A DNA stretch of 64,000 bases. Source: Acidiluteibacter ferrifornacis (GTDB lineage Bacteria; Bacteroidota; Bacteroidia; Flavobacteriales_E; Vicingaceae). The stretch is from NCBI RefSeq assembly GCF_009909615.1, contig NZ_WWNE01000007.1, forward strand, positions 97,097-161,096. Direction: 5' to 3'. The first letter of the stretch is position 1; every line of letters begins with the position of its first letter. Under the pieces are notes generated by a model. It saw only the letters and a list, made by a program, of their open reading frames with translations. It did not search any database and was not told where the DNA came from. Below, one piece after another: positions 1-6,951 of this stretch. A program made the position numbers and the translations under genes.

Positions 1-1
1 G

Positions 2-127
2 ACTAATCCTGATGCCTCTATCCACTTACATGCTAGAAAGATTTTCTTCGCACATCCAGTTACAAAAGAACCTGTTGAAATAATCGCACCTACACCTGAT
101 GAAGTCATTTGGAATGCTTGTGATTAA
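2..127 (+). CDS. C-terminal end of an RluA-family pseudouridine synthase (partial)
   Basis: The window opens inside a plus-strand reading frame that ends with TAA at 125-127. The 41 visible residues include LHARKIFFAHPVTKEPVEII, which matches the C-terminal strand of RluA/RluD-type pseudouridine synthases (pattern LHA..L.F.HP.T). These enzymes isomerise uridines in rRNA or tRNA. The catalytic domain lies outside the window, so family membership rests only on this tail. The stop overlaps the convergent arfB stop by a few bases, and no terminator separates the two genes. Confidence 0.7.
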   Translation, partial: TNPDASIHLHARKIFFAHPVTKEPVEIIAPTPDEVIWNACD

Positions 128-528
128 AAGTCCTTTTTTCGCAAACTCTTTTTTTCGGATAGCCTTTTCTTCTTGAGTAATCGTTTAGCATTAGCGGCTT
201 TACTTGGTTTACTTGGCTTTCTCTTTTTATTCACTAACAACGCTTTTTGTAGAATTGAATACAATTGCTGTGTTACCAACTCCTTATTTTTTAATTGACT
301 TCTCGATTCAGAATTAGAAATAATTAAATTGCCTTCTTGAGAAATACGATTTCTCAATTTTAAAAGAATTCGCTCCTTTTGAATAGCTGTAAGCAAATTA
401 GAATTTTGAACATTAAATACTAATGTCACTTTAGTTTCTGTCTTATTGACATGCTGTCCCCCTTTACCTCCACTTCGACTCGTTTTATAGCTTATTTCGG
501 CAGAAAGATCGACATCATCAAAATTCAT
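124..528 (-). CDS. arfB: Alternative ribosome-rescue factor, peptidyl-tRNA hydrolase ArfB (YaeJ/ICT1 family)
   Basis: The 134-residue protein carries the release-factor GGQ signature at about residues 20-27 (GGKGGQHVN), which hydrolyses peptidyl-tRNA in stalled ribosomes. It lacks the codon-recognition domains of RF1/RF2. The C-terminal 35 residues are a strongly basic tail rich in Lys and Arg, the part that in ArfB enters the empty mRNA channel. Length, motif and tail all match ArfB. The tmRNA gene at 35409-35806 supplies the main rescue pathway, so this is a likely backup. It is convergent with the pseudouridine synthase, with overlapping stops. Confidence 0.93.
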   Translation of the reverse strand: MNFDDVDLSAEISYKTSRSGGKGGQHVNKTETKVTLVFNVQNSNLLTAIQKERILLKLRNRISQEGNLIISNSESRSQLKNKELVTQQLYSILQKALLVNKKRKPSKPSKAANAKRLLKKKRLSEKKSLRKKDF

Positions 529-569
529 AATTCTTTATAGTTTTAAAGGTGTATTTTAAGAAACTAAAT

Positions 570-577
570 TATATTTG
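570..577 (+). promoter_or_regulatory. -7 element TATATTTG of a Bacteroidota promoter
   Basis: TATATTTG matches the Bacteroidota -7 consensus TAnnTTTG and lies 31 bases before the ATG at 609 of the TerB-like gene. No convincing -33 element was picked out. Confidence 0.55.
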
Positions 578-608
578 TCTACAATTTAAAGTAACAAAAA
601 TACAGATT

Positions 609-1076
609 ATGCCAACAGAAATAGAACGTCTATCTGAAGAGGATCAATTGATATTATTAAAATCTCCAGCCATCGTGGCTTTATTAGCAGCCATATCAGA
701 CGATGGTGTAGTTAGTAAGCATGAAAGAGCAGAGTCTATTAAATTGGCTCATGTGCGCACCTACTCTTCTCCCGAAATATTGAGAAACTTTTACACCATG
801 GCTGAAAGTCATTTTGTAGATGCATTTGAATCAGAATTAGCTAATTTACCAGAAGGACAAGAAGAAAAAGAAGCTTATTTGGAAAACAAACTAACTGAAT
901 TGAATCAGGTCTTGCCAAAACTCAACCAAGTTTATGCAAAAGAACTAGTGGCTAGTTTAAAAAGTTTCGCAAAACATATTTTTGAGTCTGACTCTTCTGT
1001 ATTAGAATATTTCATACTTCCTATTTTCATGAATAAAATTGAAAAAGAAAGTTTTAATCCAAAAATTGGAGAATAA
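609..1076 (+). CDS. TerB-like helical protein of unknown function
   Basis: A 155-residue soluble protein, probably all-helical, with an N-terminal stretch (AISDDGVVSKHERAE) resembling the acidic loop of TerB/tellurite-resistance-like domains. The ATG at 609 is preferred over an upstream in-frame start at 549 because a TAnnTTTG promoter element lies at 570-577, so the earlier codons would precede the transcript. It overlaps the start region of the SixA-like phosphatase, suggesting an operon. A distant relative by fold may be the TerB-like gene at 48538. Function is unknown and the family call is tentative. Confidence 0.6.
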   Translation: MPTEIERLSEEDQLILLKSPAIVALLAAISDDGVVSKHERAESIKLAHVRTYSSPEILRNFYTMAESHFVDAFESELANLPEGQEEKEAYLENKLTELNQVLPKLNQVYAKELVASLKSFAKHIFESDSSVLEYFILPIFMNKIEKESFNPKIGE

Positions 1077-1572
1077 AACTACCAAAACTTTACTTTTAGT
1101 GAGGCACGCAAAGTCCGATTGGACAACAAAGTGCCCTGATTTTGATCGTCCATTAAATCATAGAGGAGAAAGCGATTTAATAGTAATGGGAAATCAATTA
1201 TCTCAACTTGATTTGAAGATAGAATTAGTTTTAACTAGTCCCGCAAAAAGAACACTATTAACAGCAGAAAGTATTGCAAAATCTATTGGTTATCCAACTA
1301 AAAACATTCTAAAAGAGCCTTCCATTTACGAAGGCTCTTTTTATAATTTGAATACTATTATTGAGCAATTAAATAACGATTTGTCTACTGTATTAATAGT
1401 TGGACATAACCCCACATTTACCACATTAGTTGAATATTATTCAGGCTCAGCAATAGGAAATTTGCCAACTTTAGGAGTTGCAATTATTACTTTTGATATT
1501 ACAGAATGGGGAGCCATATCATCAAATGCAGGAACCTTAAATCAGTTTATCTATCCTAAACAATTTGGCTAA
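1066..1572 (+). CDS. SixA-like histidine phosphatase (phosphohistidine phosphatase family)
   Basis: The N-terminal LLLVRHAKSDW carries the RHA/RHG phosphohistidine motif of the histidine phosphatase superfamily. A second catalytic His lies in VLIVGHNPTFTTL, and the spacing and about 170-residue length match SixA, which removes phosphate from His-containing phosphotransfer proteins. The start is uncertain: in-frame TTG codons occur at 1039 and 1066 and no ATG fits. I chose 1066 because it gives the usual short N-terminus and only an 11-base overlap with the upstream stop. Translational coupling to the TerB-like gene is likely. The physiological substrate cannot be read from the sequence. Confidence 0.8.
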   Translation: MENKTTKTLLLVRHAKSDWTTKCPDFDRPLNHRGESDLIVMGNQLSQLDLKIELVLTSPAKRTLLTAESIAKSIGYPTKNILKEPSIYEGSFYNLNTIIEQLNNDLSTVLIVGHNPTFTTLVEYYSGSAIGNLPTLGVAIITFDITEWGAISSNAGTLNQFIYPKQFG

Positions 1573-1602
1573 TCAATAGCTTTTAATCACCTCTATAAAA
1601 TT

Positions 1603-2046
1603 ATGTTCGAAAAAGAGAAAGTTGACAGCATCATCGCTAGAATAAACTTATTGACCACTAACAGTCAACCAGTTTGGGGCAAAATGTCTGTCAGTCAAAT
1701 GTTAAGTCACTGTTGCGTTTCTTATGAGTTGGTTTATGAAAACAATCATCCTAAACCAAAAGGAATAAAGAAGTGGTTGCTGAAAAAATTTGTCAAGCCA
1801 ATTGTAGTGAGTGAAAAGCCCTATAAAAACAACAGTAGAACGGCACCTGAGTTTATTATCGTTGCTGAAAAAGATTTTGATGTAGAAAAAAAGCGATTAA
1901 TCGAGTATATAATCAAAACGCAAACACTCGGTGAGGCCTACTTTGATCATCTTGAGTCGCATGCTTTTGGAAAATTAACCGTACGAGAATGGAATACACT
2001 TTTTTCTAAACACCTAGAGCATCACTTAAAACAATTTGGTGTATGA
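1603..2046 (+). CDS. DUF1569 (DinB-like four-helix) protein
   Basis: A 147-residue soluble protein with the DUF1569 layout. The N-terminal WGKMSVSQMLSHC has its His in the position of the first DinB-type metal ligand. The C-terminal helix ends in HLEHHLKQF, which supplies the other His residues. DUF1569 proteins belong to the DinB/YfiT putative metalloenzyme superfamily, and no specific reaction is established. It sits about 30 bases after the SixA-like gene on the same strand and could be the last gene of that operon. Confidence 0.75.
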   Translation: MFEKEKVDSIIARINLLTTNSQPVWGKMSVSQMLSHCCVSYELVYENNHPKPKGIKKWLLKKFVKPIVVSEKPYKNNSRTAPEFIIVAEKDFDVEKKRLIEYIIKTQTLGEAYFDHLESHAFGKLTVREWNTLFSKHLEHHLKQFGV

Positions 2047-2070
2047 AACAAATTCCCCTTCTCCATTTAT

Positions 2071-2097
2071 AAAAAAAAGGGAATCATCTGATTCCCC
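2071..2097 (-). terminator. Intrinsic terminator of the minus-strand Fe-S/MCE/amidase operon
   Basis: GGGAATC (2079-2085), loop ATCT and GATTCCC (2090-2096) form a hairpin. Read on the minus strand it is followed directly by eight T residues (2078-2071), so it is strongest for the operon ending at 2122. It may also stop plus-strand transcripts from the DUF1569 gene. Confidence 0.85.
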
Positions 2098-2121
2098 TAT
2101 TTATATTAAAATTTCAACGCT

Positions 2122-2916
2122 CTATAAATCATTTGCTTGAGCTATCAACTCAGACAAATCGAAAACTTTCAAGTCTTCTTCTTTATTCTTCGTTTTTACT
2201 CCGTCTGTCATCATTGTCATGCAAAAAGGGCAACCAACAGCAACGATATCAGCTTTTGTTTCTATCGCTTCTTCCGTTCTTTCAACGTTAATTTCCTTAT
2301 TTCCTGGTTCAGCCTCTTTAAACATTTGAGCACCGCCCGCACCACAACAAAGCCCTTTACTTTTACAACGCTTCATTTCAACTAATTCAGCGTCTAACTT
2401 TTCAACAAGAGCTCTAGGGGCTTCATACACATCATTCGCTCTTCCTAAGTAGCAAGGGTCGTGAAAAGTGATTTTTTTTCCTTTAAAAACACCACCTTCA
2501 ACTGTTAGTTTACCTTCATTAATTAATTGTTGTAAAAACTGAGTATGGTGCATTACTTCATATTCCCCTCCTAAAGATGGATACTCATTCTTTAGTGTAT
2601 TGAAACAGTGAGGACAAGTCGTTACAATTTTCTTTACCTCATAACCATTTAAGACTTGAATATTTCCCATGGCCTGCATTTGAAAAAGGAATTCGTTTCC
2701 TGCTCTTTTGGCGGGGTCACCAGTACAACTCTCTTCTGTTCCAAGAACAGCAAAGTTTATCCCAACATGATTCAATATTTTTACGAAAGCTCGTGTTATT
2801 TTTTTAGCTCGATCATCAAAACTTCCTGCACATCCTACCCAAAATAATACATCTGCCGTTTCTCCTTTGGCCATCATTTTAGCCATTGTATTCACTTTCA
2901 TTCCGTTATTGCTCAT
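2122..2916 (-). CDS. (Fe-S)-binding CCG-domain protein (HdrB/GlpC/LutA-like)
   Basis: About 264 residues with two cysteine-rich CCG domains. The first runs from LFWVGCAGSFDDRAKK to TTCPHCFNTLKNEYP. The second runs from FHDPCYLGR to RCKSKGLCCGAGGA and GCPFCMTMM. Such domains bind unusual Fe-S clusters in heterodisulfide-reductase B-type and lactate/glycolate oxidase subunits. The partner is the membrane Fe-S protein at 3345-4670, so together they look like a membrane-bound electron-transfer module of unknown donor and acceptor. I chose the ATG at 2916, because the longer frame begins with TTG inside the preceding gene. The gene ends the operon before the hairpin at 2071-2097. Confidence 0.85.
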   Translation of the reverse strand: MSNNGMKVNTMAKMMAKGETADVLFWVGCAGSFDDRAKKITRAFVKILNHVGINFAVLGTEESCTGDPAKRAGNEFLFQMQAMGNIQVLNGYEVKKIVTTCPHCFNTLKNEYPSLGGEYEVMHHTQFLQQLINEGKLTVEGGVFKGKKITFHDPCYLGRANDVYEAPRALVEKLDAELVEMKRCKSKGLCCGAGGAQMFKEAEPGNKEINVERTEEAIETKADIVAVGCPFCMTMMTDGVKTKNKEEDLKVFDLSELIAQANDL

Positions 2917-2923
2917 AATAATA

Positions 2924-3355
2924 CTATCTTTCAAATACTTGTATCTTTTTTTCTATATCAACCAAATCAGTAAACTTTCCGTTGTATTTAGTTGCTCTCA
3001 CCATATGGTTATCAATCCAATGATAGTTTCCCCCCCTAGGTTTTCCCATTAATAAACCATGAAATTTAAACCCCTTTTTGTTTAACCACTTTTCAGTTAC
3101 CTCTCGATGCTCTTCTGTTCTGGAAGTAAAATAGGTAATGAAATGTCCTTCATCGTACCACCGATTTATGGTAGTTAGTGCATCTGGAAAATGTTCAGCC
3201 GTTTCCATTCGTTCGGGCTCCTCATTTGGGATATCATCACCAATTGTCCCATCAATATCAATCAAATAATTTTTAACATCCGCTGGCAAAACAGGACTGA
3301 TTTTTTGTCCGTTTACTTCAACCTCCTCTAATTTATTATTCAATTTAGTTTTCAT
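2924..3355 (-). CDS. HAD-superfamily phosphatase-like protein
   Basis: A 143-residue protein with the HAD motif I YLIDIDGTIGDD (Asp33, Asp35) and a motif II-like ITYFTSRTEEHR. This places it among small HAD-type hydrolases related to nucleotidase or polynucleotide-phosphatase-like proteins. The conserved ending GNYHWIDNHMVRATKY is part of the same fold but does not reveal the substrate. It is embedded between two Fe-S protein genes: it overlaps the upstream gene by 11 bases and leaves about 7 bases before the downstream ATG. It is therefore cotranscribed and probably coupled to them. Why a HAD enzyme accompanies this redox pair is not evident. Confidence 0.75.
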   Translation of the reverse strand: MKTKLNNKLEEVEVNGQKISPVLPADVKNYLIDIDGTIGDDIPNEEPERMETAEHFPDALTTINRWYDEGHFITYFTSRTEEHREVTEKWLNKKGFKFHGLLMGKPRGGNYHWIDNHMVRATKYNGKFTDLVDIEKKIQVFER

Positions 3356-4670
3356 CTCTCCAATTTAATCTATCATTGGTTGCAAACTGCCATGGAGCTC
3401 CATTGTTTTCTATATTACTAAGCATAGAAGTTAACTCACTCGGTGCCTTAGAATCTTCCATGATTAGTGAGCGTCGCATATCTACAATAATCGACAATGG
3501 GTCAATTCCTACAGGACATGCTTCTACACATGCATTACAAGTGGTACACGCCCACAACTCTTCCTCTGAAATATAATCACCTAATAATGACTTTCCATCT
3601 GTATAGTCCTTACCATGGGTATCTATATTCTTACCAACTTCTTCAAGTCGATCTCTCGTATCCATCATAATTTTTCTGGGAGACAACAACTTACCTGTTA
3701 TATTGGCAGGACATTGTTGCGTACATCTTCCACATTCAGTGCATGAATAGGCGTCCATTAAGTTCTTCCAACTTAAATCGGTTACATCCTTCACGCCAAA
3801 TCGCTCAGGTTCACCAACGGGTTCTGCTGGGGCTGCATATGGATCCGCTTCTGGATCAAACATCATCGCTACTTCCTTCTGCACTGACTCCATATTACTA
3901 AACTGCCCTTTAGGACGAAGCTTGGAAAAGTACACGTTCGGAAAAGCAAGTAGTATATGAAAATGCTTAGAATAAGGTAGGTAATTCAGAAAAGCAAAAA
4001 TTCCGATAATATGAAACCACCATGTCGCTCTTTCAACGATTATTAATGAGTTAATAGACATTCCATCAATTAAAGGAGCTACCAAGGTTCCACTCACTGG
4101 GAATGCTCCTGCTTGAATATAATGATCAGCATTTAATCCTTGTAATAGATAATCTGAGGCATTCATTGTTAAAAAAGCACCCATTAAAAGAATTTCAGCA
4201 ATTAATATAATGTTTGCATCAGTTTTTGGCCATCCCAACATTTCCTTCAGTCCAAATCGGTTGATTTTCAACACATTTCTTCGAATTAAAAATATAACAC
4301 ACGCCAACAATACACCTAAAGCTAACCATTCAAATGAAAAGATGAGAACATTGTAGAATGGACCCAAAAAGCTAGCAAAAAATCGATGAGTTCCGAAAAT
4401 TCCATCAATAACAATTTCTAGTACCTCTATATTGATAATTACAAATCCAATATAAACTACAATATGCAGTATACCTGAAACAGGTTTTTTTACCATTTTA
4501 GATTGTCCAACAGCCACCATTAGCATTTTCTTCCATCTCTCAGCCTTATTATCTGATAAATCAATATCTTTTCCTAAATTGATATTCCTCGCAATAGTTT
4601 TAATGTTTTTTGAAAAAAGCAAAACTGCACCAACGGCAATTAAAATAAAAATGATGTTATCAATTCCCAT
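3345..4670 (-). CDS. Membrane-anchored 4Fe-4S dicluster protein (HdrE/HdrC-like fusion)
   Basis: The N-terminal 240 residues hold about five hydrophobic segments like a cytochrome-b-type HdrE/NarI membrane domain. The C-terminal part carries two classical 4Fe-4S motifs: Cys310/313/316/320 (CTECGRCTQQC) and Cys375/378/381/385 (CTTCNACVEAC). This would pass electrons between the membrane quinone pool and the CCG-domain protein encoded by the last gene of the operon. It follows the MCE gene by about 50 bases and overlaps the HAD gene by 11 bases. The physiological substrate is unknown. Confidence 0.85.
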   Translation of the reverse strand: MGIDNIIFILIAVGAVLLFSKNIKTIARNINLGKDIDLSDNKAERWKKMLMVAVGQSKMVKKPVSGILHIVVYIGFVIINIEVLEIVIDGIFGTHRFFASFLGPFYNVLIFSFEWLALGVLLACVIFLIRRNVLKINRFGLKEMLGWPKTDANIILIAEILLMGAFLTMNASDYLLQGLNADHYIQAGAFPVSGTLVAPLIDGMSINSLIIVERATWWFHIIGIFAFLNYLPYSKHFHILLAFPNVYFSKLRPKGQFSNMESVQKEVAMMFDPEADPYAAPAEPVGEPERFGVKDVTDLSWKNLMDAYSCTECGRCTQQCPANITGKLLSPRKIMMDTRDRLEEVGKNIDTHGKDYTDGKSLLGDYISEEELWACTTCNACVEACPVGIDPLSIIVDMRRSLIMEDSKAPSELTSMLSNIENNGAPWQFATNDRLNWRDEN

Positions 4671-4721
4671 AATTCGAATCTATGTTAATATTTTTTGTCT
4701 CTCTATAACTCTATTCTAGCT

Positions 4722-5696
4722 CTAGTCTTTATCCTTATTCTTTCGTCCAAAGATAGAAAAATGAACATATCGCTCAGGATTCAATCTCAAATCCAAAAAC
4801 AATTTATCCAAATCCTTTGCAGCAGCTTCGAGATTAGTATATAATGTGTCATTATTCAGCAACTGGCCTACTGTACCCTCTCCATTTTCAATTTGTTTTA
4901 AGACTATTGAAGCCGACTCCATTGCAAGTGCTGCATTATTAATGGTTTGTTTTAAATTTGATTGCGCCAAGGAATCACTGATCTGATTTATGTTAGAAAT
5001 AGCCTCTGAAAGGTTTTCATTATTATTCTTTAGATTGGTTGATATGGATTCAACATTTGCAAAAATAGCACTAAAGTGTTCCTTCTCTTCTCTGATCATA
5101 TCATCAATGCGTTTTGCAGTCATTTCAAAAGTTAACAATGACCTTTTTATACTTCCAAAACTTTGATTTAAATCATTCCTGGCATCTTTATTAAAGATGG
5201 CACTAACAACCATAATCGCAGAGTCAACAGTTTGAATTAAATCTTCTGCCTTTCTTTTCAAAGGTAGAATTTGCTGATTAACTTCTTCGCTAAGAGAAGC
5301 TTCTATATCCGAGTTTAAAGTATCTCCATTTTGAACATAGGTTAGTGAAGTTCCTAACACCAGCTCGATTGATTTTGAGCCCAGAATATCAGCACTAACA
5401 ATTTTAGCTCTAGTATCAGATGGAACCTCAAAATCTGTATTGTCTATAGAAAATTGAACAATTAAATCTCCATTCATTTTGGGGTCAAAGTAAATTTTTG
5501 TTACTCGACCAATTTTAAATCCATTTATAATTACTGGATTGGACACTCCTAACCCATCAACCCTTGGATAGACTCCATAAAGTTTGATTTCTTTAGAAAA
5601 AACATCTTTCCCCTTCAGAAAGTTCGCTCCCCAAAATAATAATCCAATAGACAGAAGAACTATAAAACCAACTTTAACTTCTTTCTTTACTTTCAT
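4722..5696 (-). CDS. MCE-family (MlaD-like) lipid-transport protein
   Basis: 324 residues: one N-terminal membrane anchor (about residues 8-25), then an MCE domain (GLGVSNPVIINGFKIGRV), then a long helical tail predicted to oligomerise. Such proteins form hexameric rings that carry lipids between the inner and outer membranes. No permease or ATPase gene is adjacent, unlike the MlaE-F-D set at 51427-53922, so it is an orphan MCE. It lies five bases downstream of the amidase gene in one operon, suggesting a role in envelope maintenance. A second, different MCE protein is encoded at 52963. Confidence 0.88.
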   Translation of the reverse strand: MKVKKEVKVGFIVLLSIGLLFWGANFLKGKDVFSKEIKLYGVYPRVDGLGVSNPVIINGFKIGRVTKIYFDPKMNGDLIVQFSIDNTDFEVPSDTRAKIVSADILGSKSIELVLGTSLTYVQNGDTLNSDIEASLSEEVNQQILPLKRKAEDLIQTVDSAIMVVSAIFNKDARNDLNQSFGSIKRSLLTFEMTAKRIDDMIREEKEHFSAIFANVESISTNLKNNNENLSEAISNINQISDSLAQSNLKQTINNAALAMESASIVLKQIENGEGTVGQLLNNDTLYTNLEAAAKDLDKLFLDLRLNPERYVHFSIFGRKNKDKD

Positions 5697-5701
5697 TTAT
5701 C

Positions 5702-6862
5702 TTATTTTAAATGCTTTAATGCTTCATTGACAGAAATTCTTTTTCCATCTTTAAATGCAATTACGAACGCATCTTTAAACCCTTTTTCAATGGCGTCTTG
5801 TTGTAATTTAGATATCTTATCTAATGAGTTTTCACTACCATAAGTATATCTATACAATCCTCCGGCTTCATAATATTCAACCCCTGAAAGTTGTTTAAAG
5901 TTTTCAGGTTTTGTTTCTACCAATTTGGATGACGTCGCCAATTGGACCATAAAGGTAATACCTTCATTTGAGGAGGCACTATTATTCTCTAACTTTCGTT
6001 CTGATTTTGTATTCTTTTTTTGGTCCTCTACCATCATTTCAGCTTTCCTTTCAGCCTCATTTATCAGTTCAGCTCTATGTTCAATTTCTGCATTATATTC
6101 CTTAAATGCTCTGTAAATTGCTGAGGCTAAATAATCTTGCCCTACATCAGATAATAAAAATTTTTCCTCTGAATGATTGGTTAGAAAACCAGTTTCAATT
6201 AATACTGAAGGCATTGTAGTTTGATGCAAAACCAAAAAAGGTGCTTGTTTGACACCTCTATCTCTACGACCTACTCGTTCTCTAAACTGTGTTTGAACCT
6301 TCTCTGCAAAAGCGATACTCTGTTGTTGGTACGCACTTTGCATTAATGTTAATGCGATGTACGATTCAGCAGAATTAGGATCAAAATTATCATATTTTGC
6401 TTCATAGTTTTCTTCTAAAAGAATAGAGGAGTTTTCTCGTTGCGCCGCCTTTAAATTTGATTCAGATTTTGCATTACCCATCACATAGGTCTCCGTACCA
6501 AAAGCATTTGCACCTCCTGCGTTAGCGTGTATGCAAATAAACAAATCAGCTTTATTTTTATTCGCGATTTTAGCACGTTCACTTAGCTCAATAAAAACAT
6601 CTGTTTTGCGAGTATAAATAACCTGAAGATTTGGAAATGTTTCTTCCAAATACTTCCCTAGTTTAAGTGAAATTGAAAGTGCTACATCTTTCTCTTTTCC
6701 AATTGAACCAAGACAACCAACATCCTTTCCACCATGGCCTGCGTCAATTACTACAGTTTTAATCCCGCCAAAAAAATTGTCATCGTTCCCATTTTGAGCA
6801 AACAAGAAATTAATATTAGTTAAAAGTACAAGAAATAAACCTAGAATACGTTTTGATTTCAT
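5702..6862 (-). CDS. N-acetylmuramoyl-L-alanine amidase (AmiC/Amidase_3 type) with C-terminal SPOR-like region
   Basis: A signal peptide (MKSKRILGLF to FLFAQ) precedes an Amidase_3 domain. Zinc ligands are visible at His43 (DAGHGGKD), Glu57 (GKEKD) and His112 (CIHANAGG), with the catalytic Glu at 223 (LIETGF). The enzyme cleaves the stem peptide from muramic acid in periplasmic peptidoglycan and acts in cell separation. The last 90 residues (FMVQLATSS to NEALKHLK) resemble a divergent SPOR-type repeat for septal peptidoglycan. It is first in the five-gene minus-strand operon reaching 2122. Confidence 0.9.
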   Translation of the reverse strand: MKSKRILGLFLVLLTNINFLFAQNGNDDNFFGGIKTVVIDAGHGGKDVGCLGSIGKEKDVALSISLKLGKYLEETFPNLQVIYTRKTDVFIELSERAKIANKNKADLFICIHANAGGANAFGTETYVMGNAKSESNLKAAQRENSSILLEENYEAKYDNFDPNSAESYIALTLMQSAYQQQSIAFAEKVQTQFRERVGRRDRGVKQAPFLVLHQTTMPSVLIETGFLTNHSEEKFLLSDVGQDYLASAIYRAFKEYNAEIEHRAELINEAERKAEMMVEDQKKNTKSERKLENNSASSNEGITFMVQLATSSKLVETKPENFKQLSGVEYYEAGGLYRYTYGSENSLDKISKLQQDAIEKGFKDAFVIAFKDGKRISVNEALKHLK

Positions 6863-6893
6863 TCTGTAAAATCTGAAATTGATTTAATTTAAT

Positions 6894-6901
6894 TAGCTTT
6901 G
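6894..6901 (+). promoter_or_regulatory. -7 element TAGCTTTG upstream of lptD
   Basis: TAGCTTTG matches TAnnTTTG on the plus strand, about 51 bases before the TTG start of lptD. It sits in the divergent region shared with the amidase operon. Confidence 0.5.
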
Positions 6902-6932
6902 GCACCTCTAAAATAGAGTATTAGTCTAACAA

Positions 6933-6940
6933 CAAAAATA
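6933..6940 (-). promoter_or_regulatory. -7 element TATTTTTG upstream of the amidase operon
   Basis: On the minus strand this reads TATTTTTG, a match to TAnnTTTG, giving a leader of about 60 bases before the amidase ATG at 6862. Confidence 0.45.
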
Positions 6941-6951
6941 GTATTATTACC

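Noticed and set aside
549..608. Longer N-terminus of the TerB-like gene from 549
   Set aside because: The -7 element at 570-577 puts the transcript start after this codon.
2137..2385. Plus-strand frames opposite the Fe-S/HAD/MCE operon (including 2656-2847, 2867-3052 and 3376-3576)
   Set aside because: They are shadows of well-supported minus-strand genes and have no protein-like features of their own.
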